From assembly GCF_001427785.1 (NCBI RefSeq), contig NZ_LMHM01000016.1, forward strand, positions 643,290 to 692,758: a DNA stretch of 49,469 bases, in the 5' to 3' direction. This DNA comes from Lysobacter sp. Root690 (GTDB taxonomy: Bacteria; Pseudomonadota; Gammaproteobacteria; Xanthomonadales; Xanthomonadaceae). The stretch's first letter is position 1. Each line of letters begins with the position of its first letter. Below the pieces are notes generated by a model. The model had not been told where the DNA came from and did not search any database. It saw only the letters and a program-made list of their open reading frames with translations. Both the position numbers and the translations under genes were made by a program. This document shows, one piece after another, positions 25,457-32,094 of the stretch.

Positions 25457-27288
25457 GGCAGCGTCTCCGTCGACACGCTGCGGGTCAGCTGCGACGGCAG
25501 CGGCGCGTCGCCGGCATAGTCCTCGGCGATGCGCTTTTCCAGTTCGTCGACGAACACCTGCATGTCCGCGCCGATCGCTTCGGTGCGGCTGAGCAGGTAG
25601 TTGTAACCAAACAATGCCGGGATCGCGACCGCAAGGCCGGCGACGGTCGCCAGCAACGCCGCGGCGATGCCGGGCGCGATCGCATTGATGTTGACGTCGC
25701 CGGCCGCGGCGACCGCGGCGAAGGTGATCATCACGCCGACCACGGTGCCGAGCAGGCCGAGGAAGGGGCCGCCGGAAATCGCGATGGTGAGCAGCACCAT
25801 CATCTTGTTCAGGCGCTGGCCTTCGCGCACCGCGGCGGCATCGAGCGCGGAACGGATCGCGGCGATCGACTGGGTGCGCACCACCGAACGCCCGCCGCCG
25901 GCGGCGACGCGGTTGCGCAGTTCGTCCAGGCCGACGTCGAGCAAGCGCGCGAGATTGGATTTCTCGCCGTTGAGCGGGCCGTTGTCTTGCGCGCCCTTAA
26001 CCCAGGCGGTGTCGTGCAGCGGGTACTCGCCAGCGTACTTGCGGAACGCCTGCAGGAAACGCTCGTTGGCCTTGGCGGTGGTGTTGACGAACACGCCCTT
26101 GCCGATCATCACCCACCACGAGATCACCGCCATGAAGCCGAGGATCACGATCACGATCCAGGCGTCGACGGTCAGCGCGCTGAACAGGATGCCGAAGTAG
26201 TTGTGGCCGCCGTCGCCGGAGCGTTGCTCGACCGGCTGGAACGTAAGCAGGCGTGCGTCCAGGCCCTGGCTGTGCGCGGCGGCCTGGATCAGGCCGACCG
26301 GGCGGGCGATTTTCGACACCTGCAGTTCGTCGATCAGGCCGATGAAGTTGGCACGCACGGCGCTGCCGTCGGCGGCGGCTTTCTCGCCGCCGATGGTCAG
26401 GCCCGCGTTCGCCGCCGGCAAGGCCGCGGCGACTTCGCCGACCGATGCGCCGTTGAGATAGACGGTCACCTTGTTGTCGCCGGCGCGCACCGCGACATGC
26501 GCCCAGCCATCGCCCTTCAGCGGCGCTCCGGCCGAACTGCGCAACACGCCGGCGGCGCTCGGCACTTCGGCGTACAGCACGCCCGCGTCGAGCAGCAAGG
26601 TCAGCGCGCCGGGCAACGACACGATCACACCGCTCGCATTCGCCGCGGCCGGTTTTACCCAGGCCGACACGGTCAACGCCTGCGCGGCGGTGATGTTCAA
26701 CGACGACGAGGCCGGCACGTTCAGCGGCATCTGACCATTCATTTGCAGGCCCGAACCGATCAACGCGGCCTGGGCCAGGGTCAGCGGGGGCTGCGCGTTG
26801 TTGGCGTAGGCGGTCTGATCGTTGCCGGCGGTGCCCTGGTCGGCGAAGTGATAGACCGCGACGCTGTCGGCGTCGTAACTGCCCTTGGCGTCGGCGCCCG
26901 GGGTCGCTTCGGGGTTGCCGAAGTAGACGAAGATCGACGCCGACGCGTTCGCCTGCAGGTCCGGCAGATCGACCCAGGCCAGCGCGACCTGATCGACCAG
27001 GCCGTCGTATTTCTCGAAGTGGTATTTCAGCGGCGTGCGGTCGTCGGCGGCGATGAAACGCACGTCGCTGCCGTCCTCCTTGGCGTCGGCGAAATTGAAG
27101 TTGCCCGAATGCAGGCGCACCAGCACCTGGGTGCGGCCGCCGGGCTCGCTCACGCCGGCGCCGGCCGAGGTGGTGTTGAGATCGACCTTGGCCCGGTAGT
27201 TCCACTTACCGTCCCACCACGAGGCCGCCATCGCCGGCAGCGAAAGCAACAACAACACAGTGGCCAGCATCACGCGCAATCGGTTCAC
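25453..27288 (-). CDS. ExbB/TolQ-like channel fused to DUF2341 and LamG domains
   Basis: A 611-residue fusion protein. The start is GTG at 27288, with GGGGA just upstream and a signal peptide right after (VMLATVLLLLSLPAMA); the frame extends to 27477 without support. After the signal peptide come a DUF2341-like region (about 25-140, starting WWDGKWNYRAKVDL), a concanavalin/LamG-like domain (about 150-345, VAVYHFADQ..., WAHVAVRAGDNKVTVYLNG), then a membrane span (about 375-400) and the MotA/TolQ/ExbB core (about 430-600) with GPFLGLLGTVVGVMITF and AGLAVAIPALFGYNYLL. An ordinary ExbB is about 240 residues, so the front half is an added periplasmic sugar-binding-like module. I recall this fusion from other proteobacteria; the role of the added domains is unknown. 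Confidence 0.9.
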   Translation of the reverse strand: MNRLRVMLATVLLLLSLPAMAASWWDGKWNYRAKVDLNTTSAGAGVSEPGGRTQVLVRLHSGNFNFADAKEDGSDVRFIAADDRTPLKYHFEKYDGLVDQVALAWVDLPDLQANASASIFVYFGNPEATPGADAKGSYDADSVAVYHFADQGTAGNDQTAYANNAQPPLTLAQAALIGSGLQMNGQMPLNVPASSSLNITAAQALTVSAWVKPAAANASGVIVSLPGALTLLLDAGVLYAEVPSAAGVLRSSAGAPLKGDGWAHVAVRAGDNKVTVYLNGASVGEVAAALPAANAGLTIGGEKAAADGSAVRANFIGLIDELQVSKIARPVGLIQAAAHSQGLDARLLTFQPVEQRSGDGGHNYFGILFSALTVDAWIVIVILGFMAVISWWVMIGKGVFVNTTAKANERFLQAFRKYAGEYPLHDTAWVKGAQDNGPLNGEKSNLARLLDVGLDELRNRVAAGGGRSVVRTQSIAAIRSALDAAAVREGQRLNKMMVLLTIAISGGPFLGLLGTVVGVMITFAAVAAAGDVNINAIAPGIAAALLATVAGLAVAIPALFGYNYLLSRTEAIGADMQVFVDELEKRIAEDYAGDAPLPSQLTRSVSTETLP

Positions 27289-27388
27289 GACACATCCCCA
27301 GTAGGTATAGTTCGGCCCCGCATGCGCGCCGGGCCGGCAAAACGACAGGTCGCGACGCCCGCGAAGGCGGCGCACCGGTGTTGCATGG

Positions 27389-28981
27389 TCAGAACTCGCC
27401 CCACAGGCGCACGCCGACTTCGACCCCGTCGGGTTTGCGGTCGCGGCCGTTGGGGCTCGACAGCGGCTTGGCGACATCGACCGAGCCGTTGAAATGACCG
27501 AAGGCTTTCAGCGATGCGCCGATGCCGGCGCTGACCAGGGTCTCGCTGCGAAGCTGATCAGGCAGCGGATCGTTGATCCGCGCATAACCGGCATCGACGA
27601 ACGCGCGCAGGCGCAGTTCCTGGAACGCATCGCCGAGCGAATCGGAGAACGACGGCGTGCGCGCTTCCAGCGTCGCCGCCGCGCCCAGGTCGCCGAGCGA
27701 TTCGGATTCGTAATAGCCGCGCACGCTGTCGAGCCCGCCGATGCTGAATTGCTCGTTGCTGATCAACGGCTCGCCGGCGAACTGGCTTTGAAGGCGCAGC
27801 ATCAGCTGCGCGTCGTTGCTGTATTTCCAGGTGTGCGAGCCCGAGGCGCGCAGGTAGAAGAAATTCGGCTGAGCCTGATAGCGCTTGGCGTCGAAGGCGG
27901 CGCGGCCGTCGCCGACGCCGCGAAGGTTGAACACCGCCGACAGGGCGAGGTCGCTGACCGAGCGTTCTTTCACCCAGTCGGCGTTGTAGTTGACGCTGAT
28001 CGGCAGGTACTCGATCGGCACCGAACCGCGGTCGGCGCCCTGCACCAGGTTCTCGTTGAAGTCCTTGTAGTCCAGGCCCAGGCTCAGCGAGTGGAAGAAG
28101 CCTTCGCGCGCGGCGAACGAGCGCATCAGCCGCACGCCGGCCAGGGTGCCGTTGCCGATCACGTTTAGATCGCCGACCACGGCGATGTCGCTCTTGCTGC
28201 GCACCGCGTAACCGAGCAAGGAATAAGGCGACGCGCCGAACCGCGCCAGGTACGAGGCCGAAAACACTTCGGCGTCTTCGCGCCGCTGCGGCGCGAGCTG
28301 CGCCGACAGGCTGACGCTGTGGCCGCGCTGCCACAGATTGTCGTAACGCACGCTCGCCGCCAGACGCTGCTCGGTGGTGTTGGCGCTGTTGCGGTTGTTG
28401 AGCTCCAACGAGCCGTGCAGCGGCAGGCTGTCTTCGACGTTGAGGTCGACGTCGACCGTGTTCGGCGTGGCGCCAGCCTTGATCTCCGGAGTGACGCGGC
28501 GATCGGGCCATTGGTTCAAGGCGACGATATCGCGCTGCACATCCTTGAAGTTAGGCACCTGACCCTGCGCCAGCGACGGCGCGGCGCGCTCGATGTCGTC
28601 GGGCGAAAAATAATCCGCGCCGTTGACGCGCAGCCGGCCGACCTTCTGTTCGTTGACCTGCAGCGTGACCAGACCGGTCGAGGCGTCCTGCTCCGGGATC
28701 ACGACGCTGACGGTCGGAAAGCCCTTCTGGTCGTACAGCGCCTGCAAGGCGGCGCGCGCGGCTTCGACGTCGTGTTCGCTGCGCTGCGGGCCCAGATGCG
28801 GGTACACCGCCTTTTCTATATCGAGATTGCTCAGCTGGCTGTTGCCGACCACTTGATAGGCCATCACGTCGAAGCGAGCGATCGGCGCGGCGGCTTGCGC
28901 CGTCGTCGAAGTTTCCTGCGCGTGTAAGCGCGCCGGTCCGAGCAAGCTCAGTCCGACGGCTGCGATGAGGCGTAGAGACAT
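27389..28981 (-). CDS. TpsB outer-membrane transporter (ShlB/FhaC/HecB family)
   Basis: A 530-residue TPS transporter. I use the ATG at 28981, which is followed by a signal peptide (MSLRLIAAVGLSLLGPARLHAQ); the open frame to 29086 is less likely. Two POTRA domains follow: about 33-108 (FDVMAYQVVGNSQLSNLDIE...) and about 110-185 (VGRLRVNGADYFSPDDIE...). The rest (about 190-530) is a 16-strand-type barrel with GSLELNNRNSANT near its start, the conserved VRGY motif (SVRGYYESE, about residue 418), and a final Glu-Phe. It should recognise the TPS domain of the giant exoprotein encoded 7 kb downstream and export it. It is the first gene of the island and is preceded by several inverted repeats. Confidence 0.92.
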   Translation of the reverse strand: MSLRLIAAVGLSLLGPARLHAQETSTTAQAAAPIARFDVMAYQVVGNSQLSNLDIEKAVYPHLGPQRSEHDVEAARAALQALYDQKGFPTVSVVIPEQDASTGLVTLQVNEQKVGRLRVNGADYFSPDDIERAAPSLAQGQVPNFKDVQRDIVALNQWPDRRVTPEIKAGATPNTVDVDLNVEDSLPLHGSLELNNRNSANTTEQRLAASVRYDNLWQRGHSVSLSAQLAPQRREDAEVFSASYLARFGASPYSLLGYAVRSKSDIAVVGDLNVIGNGTLAGVRLMRSFAAREGFFHSLSLGLDYKDFNENLVQGADRGSVPIEYLPISVNYNADWVKERSVSDLALSAVFNLRGVGDGRAAFDAKRYQAQPNFFYLRASGSHTWKYSNDAQLMLRLQSQFAGEPLISNEQFSIGGLDSVRGYYESESLGDLGAAATLEARTPSFSDSLGDAFQELRLRAFVDAGYARINDPLPDQLRSETLVSAGIGASLKAFGHFNGSVDVAKPLSSPNGRDRKPDGVEVGVRLWGEF

Positions 28982-29075
28982 CGAGCCGAAACCATCCCTG
29001 TTGCGCCGTCCCGAGTACCGGTCGGCAGACCGCGCAAAGGTAGGTTCGCTATGTGACGGTGTTGGAACTGCTACA

Positions 29076-29110
29076 TGACAAGGCACATGAACTTGGTCAT
29101 GTGCTTGTCA
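29076..29110. promoter_or_regulatory. 14-bp inverted repeat upstream of tpsB
   Basis: TGACAAGGCACATGA (29076-29090) and TCATGTGCTTGTCA (29097-29110) are perfectly complementary except for one extra G, separated by 6 bases. It lies about 95-130 bases before the tpsB start. There is no T tract, so an operator or mRNA leader hairpin is more likely than a terminator. Confidence 0.6.
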
Positions 29111-29134
29111 ATCTCGGCGAGCGAATGTCACAAG

Positions 29135-29154
29135 TTGATGCGATGACGCATCAA
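29135..29154. promoter_or_regulatory. 8-bp perfect inverted repeat upstream of tpsB
   Basis: TTGATGCG (29135-29142) and CGCATCAA (29147-29154) around ATGA. A further 7-bp inverted repeat, TCATCTC / GAGATGA, lies at 29174-29192. Both are candidates for regulator binding in the island leader. Confidence 0.5.
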
Positions 29155-29337
29155 TTACGCACTGGATCACTTGTCATCTCATTGCGAGATGAGCGGTATC
29201 ACACAGGTGAGAAATGTTGCGCGTTGTGGTTGCGGGTTTTTGATACTCGGTTCGAAGCGTGTAGACGCATTCGTTTGCCTGCGGTTTTTATGGCGTTTTG
29301 TGCGCGGTTCGCGTGCGCATGTGCAGCTGGCTGAAAT

Positions 29338-29367
29338 CGATGATGTTGCGATTACGCAACATCATCG
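29338..29367. promoter_or_regulatory. 13-bp perfect inverted repeat, distal island leader
   Basis: CGATGATGTTGCG (29338-29350) and CGCAACATCATCG (29355-29367) around a 4-nt loop (ATTA). The match is perfect over 13 bp with no T tract. It lies about 360 bases upstream of the tpsB start. Confidence 0.6.
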
Positions 29368-29612
29368 GCTGATGCGATCCGAGAAATTTGTCGATAGCGA
29401 CCCATCGCGGCGATGCGCGGTGTTCGAGTTCGCGGCCGACGATCCGCAACGCGACTGTGCACGACGGTTGCATCGATCGACTGCGATTGTGTCGGCGCGC
29501 AACTTGCAACAGCGTTGATGCGCACAGCGAATTCGGCATTACCAAATTGTGGCAGTCACATGTGCGCGTGGTTTTCCTTCGCGACGTGTTCAAGCCGCCT
29601 CCGGCGCCGGTT

Positions 29613-29655
29613 GGAAGCAAAAGCGAATCCCCGCCCTCTTTTCCAAAGAGGGAAC
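29613..29655. repeat. Composite repeat, half copy
   Basis: GGAAGCAAAAGCGAATCCCC followed by a CCCTCTTTTCCAAAGAGGG-type hairpin. This matches the right half of the full copies at 21119-21270 and 29755-29884; the left half is absent. Confidence 0.65.
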
Positions 29656-29754
29656 TACAAAGGCGGAGACTGCAACGGTTGAATCGGACGACTCGCCGAC
29701 GCAAGTGAGTTACCTGCCAGATAGGGACTAACCATTCGACCCAAGCGGGCCCTT

Positions 29755-29884
29755 GCCCCCTTTATGAAAGGGGGCGGCATCCGCGCAGCGGATGCGGGGG
29801 ATTTGCTTTTGATCTTGATCTTGCGGCTGACGTCGCCTGGGAGCAAAAGCGAATCCCCCTGCCCCCCTTTTCCAAAGGGGGGAA
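29755..29884. repeat. Composite inverted repeat, copy 2
   Basis: It has the same architecture as 21119-21270: a CCCCCTTT/AAAGGGGG hairpin, an arm GCGGGGGATTTGCTTTT, a short spacer, the complementary arm GCAAAAGCGAATCCCCC, and a second CCCCCC/GGGGGG hairpin. The spacer is about 20 bases shorter than in copy 1. Confidence 0.75.
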
Positions 29885-29928
29885 CTGCAACAGCAAAAGC
29901 GCTCGCGACAAGAGCGGTTGCGGCTAGT

Positions 29929-29996
29929 TCGCTCGGCCGCTCAACTCGCCGGCCCGCTCAATTCGCTCGTCCGCTCGACTCGCTCGGCCGCTCAAC
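29929..29996. repeat. Four tandem 17-bp repeats over the sapC stop
   Basis: Four contiguous units of exactly 17 bases beginning TCGCTCGGCCGCTCAAC; units 1 and 4 are identical, units 2 and 3 differ at a few positions. The last unit contains the stop codon (TCA at 29992-29994) of the SapC-family gene. Confidence 0.8.
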
Positions 29997-30762
29997 CCGC
30001 GGAACCGTTCGCGGTCGCAGCGCTCGGCGCGGCCGCAGCCGCGGCCTTCGCCGTATCTTCCTGCTCCAGCGCCGACAAACGCTCAAGGTTCTGCATCGAC
30101 ACCAGGTGCGTATAGATCAAGCCGAGCGCACCGGACCGCAGCAGGTCCGGAATCACCGCATCGCCGAGCTTGAGCAGACGCTCTTCGGACACCACATAGA
30201 CGCCGCCGAGTTCGCGCTGTTCGCCTTCGCCGCCGAAACGGATCACCCGCTGCTCGAGCAGATCGAGCTCCTTCAAGCGCGCGGTGAACGCCGCGGTGCG
30301 CTTGAACTCGTTGTGGAAGTCGGACAGAAAGCCCATCGCCCGCGCAAGGTTCTCGCTGTCCTCGCCGTCTTCCTTGAACAGCAGGTCGCCGTCCTCCTCC
30401 GACAGGCCGTCGTAGGCCATGTCGACGCAGACCGTCAGCGTGCCGCTGTCGCGGTCCTCGGCCAGCATGAACGGGTATTGGCGCAGGAACGCCGGCACGT
30501 AGCCGCGCTTCCAGCGCGAATTCTCGTCGACGTAAAGGTTGTGCTGGTTGCGCAGGCCGACCACGACCGCCGGCAGGAAGTCGCCGTTCTCCAGGCGCGC
30601 GAACACGATCGTGTATTCGGACGCGGCGTGCGGGAACTCGACCGTGGTCAGCGGCACCGAATTGAGCTGGGCGGCGAAACGGGCGTTGTGCGTGGCCGTG
30701 CGCAGGCGCAGACGGCGATGGGTGTGGCGGTTCAACGGTACGACGCGGTCGTAGATCAGCAT
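29992..30762 (-). CDS. SapC family protein
   Basis: A 256-residue cytoplasmic-looking protein of the SapC family, recognised by the start VVPLNRHTHRRLRLR, the FPHAASEYTIVFAR segment, an RWKRGYVPAFLRQYPF motif, and a C-terminal YTHLVSMQNLERLSAL segment. The start is ATG at 30762 with AGGAACT upstream. The last 20 residues are Ala-rich and low-complexity. In xanthomonads and relatives such genes often sit beside TonB-dependent receptors and tryptophan halogenase-like genes; here it stands alone. Its biochemical function is not established. The stop codon falls inside a 17-base tandem repeat, so repeat-number changes could alter the tail. Confidence 0.85.
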   Translation of the reverse strand: MLIYDRVVPLNRHTHRRLRLRTATHNARFAAQLNSVPLTTVEFPHAASEYTIVFARLENGDFLPAVVVGLRNQHNLYVDENSRWKRGYVPAFLRQYPFMLAEDRDSGTLTVCVDMAYDGLSEEDGDLLFKEDGEDSENLARAMGFLSDFHNEFKRTAAFTARLKELDLLEQRVIRFGGEGEQRELGGVYVVSEERLLKLGDAVIPDLLRSGALGLIYTHLVSMQNLERLSALEQEDTAKAAAAAAPSAATANGSAG

Positions 30763-31050
30763 GGTGTTCCAGTTCCTGGTGGCTCAGCCGGGGCGAGGTC
30801 CCGCCGCCGGGGCGGGTGCGGCGAAGATGCGCGATCAAGGTGACAGTTACAACGCCAGGAAGACACATGGCCCCGGCCCGGTGGCATCGGGCCGGCCGCC
30901 CCATGACCTTGCCATCGTGCCGTCAGCCCTTATAAAACGCCACTTTCGCGTGCATCGATGCCTGTCAAAGGTGTCATCACATCGGCTCCCATATCGTGAT
31001 TATCGGCACACAAAAGACCTGTGCGCCTTTATGCGAGAGGGGAAGCGGCT

Positions 31051-31347
31051 TTGTTCAAGGTGTCATTGCGGGAACACGCTCTGTTGAGCGTGCTGGTGGG
31101 GTTGCAGCGCGGGGTGCAGCCGGAGACCAGTCATATGAAACATGCGTTGATCGAGGACGGGCTGGCGCTGAGCCAGGACGGCCGGCTGGCGCTGTCGGAC
31201 GCCGGCACCACCTTGTTGCAGGCCTTGCAGCATATGGTCTGGGCCGAGGTCGAATCGCTGCAGCAGGTGCTGGCCAACAAGTCGCAGGCGCCGAGCGACG
31301 AAGTGTTGCGGATGACCCGGGTGCGGCCGAATTCGCCGCTGGAGTGA
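31051..31347 (+). CDS. Small conserved protein, unknown function
   Basis: About 98 residues if it starts at the TTG at 31051, which has AGAGGGG (31035-31041) well placed before it and gives LFKVSLREHALLSVLVGLQ. GTG at 31021 and GTG at 31060 are alternatives. It has no signal peptide or membrane span. The sequence is a helical domain with DGLALSQDGRLALSDAG in the middle and a Gln/Glu-rich amphipathic helix after it, somewhat like a small winged-helix or DNA-binding-protein fragment, but I cannot assign a family. Coding character (GC at third positions, compact composition) is good. Confidence 0.6.
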   Translation: MFKVSLREHALLSVLVGLQRGVQPETSHMKHALIEDGLALSQDGRLALSDAGTTLLQALQHMVWAEVESLQQVLANKSQAPSDEVLRMTRVRPNSPLE

Positions 31348-31422
31348 GCGAGGCGGGCGGCCGCGGGTGCGGATGAAACGACCGGTGGCCGATGCATGGA
31401 TCGCGAACCCCGACCGCAGCCC

Positions 31423-31821
31423 TCAGACCTTCGGCCACAACGACTGCCCGAGCCGCCAGCCGATCACGATCGCCAGCAGGCCCAGCCCGACGTGCGCCGC
31501 GATCGTCAGCGCCAGCCAGTCGTAACGCGCCGCGCGCAGCAGCGCGAGCAGGTCCACGCCGAACGCCGAGAACGTGGTCAGGCCGCCGAGCACGCCGGTC
31601 AGCAGCAGCGCGCGCCAGAAATCCGCGTCCTCGCGCTGCCCCAGCCAGACCAGCAGCAGGCCCGCGCACAGGCAACCGATCACGTTGACGCACAGGGTCG
31701 ACAACGCCGGCCACGGCGCCGACGCGCGCGGCAGCAGCAGATTGGCGCCGTGGCGCAGCATCGCGCCGAACGCGCCGCCCAGGCCGACGGCGAGCAATTG
31801 CAGCAAGGCGGTGCGGGTCAT
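31423..31821 (-). CDS. crcB: Fluoride channel CrcB/FluC
   Basis: A 132-residue membrane protein with four hydrophobic spans. Fluc-family signatures are GLGGAFGAMLRHG (about 13-25), TLCVNVIGCLCAGLLL (about 42-57, with the family Asn), and GVLGGLTTFSAFGVD (about 76-90, where the family has TTFSTF). It exports fluoride as a dual-topology dimer in the inner membrane. The start is ATG at 31821 with AGGGAG upstream; the open frame extends to 31929 only through the hexamer repeat. I looked for a fluoride riboswitch in the leader and saw no convincing one. Confidence 0.92.
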   Translation of the reverse strand: MTRTALLQLLAVGLGGAFGAMLRHGANLLLPRASAPWPALSTLCVNVIGCLCAGLLLVWLGQREDADFWRALLLTGVLGGLTTFSAFGVDLLALLRAARYDWLALTIAAHVGLGLLAIVIGWRLGQSLWPKV

Positions 31822-31880
31822 CCGGTGGCTCCCTGAGTGGCTCGAATGGCGCTGGTGCAGGCGGTGATGCAAGCAACAAC

Positions 31881-31916
31881 ATCGACATCGACATCGACAT
31901 CGACATCGACATCGAC
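31881..31916. repeat. Hexanucleotide microsatellite (ATCGAC)6
   Basis: Six perfect ATCGAC units, 60-95 bases upstream of the crcB start. In the crcB frame they encode a Cys-Arg run that belongs to the non-coding leader. Confidence 0.95.
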
Positions 31917-31956
31917 GATGCAACGTCAATACGAGCAGCGCCGCAAGTCCGAAGTC

Positions 31957-32056
31957 TTTTGTGGGAGGGGCTTCAGCCCCGACGCTTTTCGCTCAGGTTG
32001 CCCGGATTCACCAATCTGAGCGAAAAGAATCGCGGCTGAAGCCCCGCCCACAAAAA
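31957..32056. repeat. Dispersed inverted repeat
   Basis: The left arm TTTTGTGGGAGGGGCTTCAG... (31957-31996) and right arm (32016-32056, ending ...GCCCCGCCCACAAAA) are near-perfect complements over about 40 bases around a 19-base centre. I recall this GTGGGAGGGGCTTCAGCCCC element as dispersed in Lysobacter-type genomes. It lies between the crcB leader and the rarA stop. Confidence 0.75.
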
Positions 32057-32094
32057 ACCTCACAGCTACGCAGCAACGAGTTCATTGCTCCAGT

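Larger units (their letters stand above)
28982..29991. other. Long gene-free region upstream of the TPS island
   Basis: About 1 kb without a credible gene, between the divergent-looking tpsB start and the stop of the SapC-family gene (both on the minus strand). Its tpsB-proximal half (29041-29370) is AT-richer and holds four inverted repeats. The distal half holds composite repeats and a 17-base tandem repeat. The island promoter probably lies in the first half, but I could not assign -35/-10 boxes with confidence. Confidence 0.6.

Noticed and set aside
29094-29111. TGGTCAT-N4-TTGTCAA as a Pho box upstream of tpsB
   Set aside because: It matches only about 10 of 14 positions, is on the strand opposite the gene, and is better explained as the arm of the 14-bp inverted repeat.
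30962-30977. CTGTCAAAGGTGTCAT near the small gene at 31051 as a Pho box
   Set aside because: The two half-sites are 9 bases apart instead of 11.
31822-32094. Fluoride riboswitch upstream of crcB
   Set aside because: The leader is occupied by the ATCGAC microsatellite and an inverted repeat; the conserved riboswitch core could not be matched.
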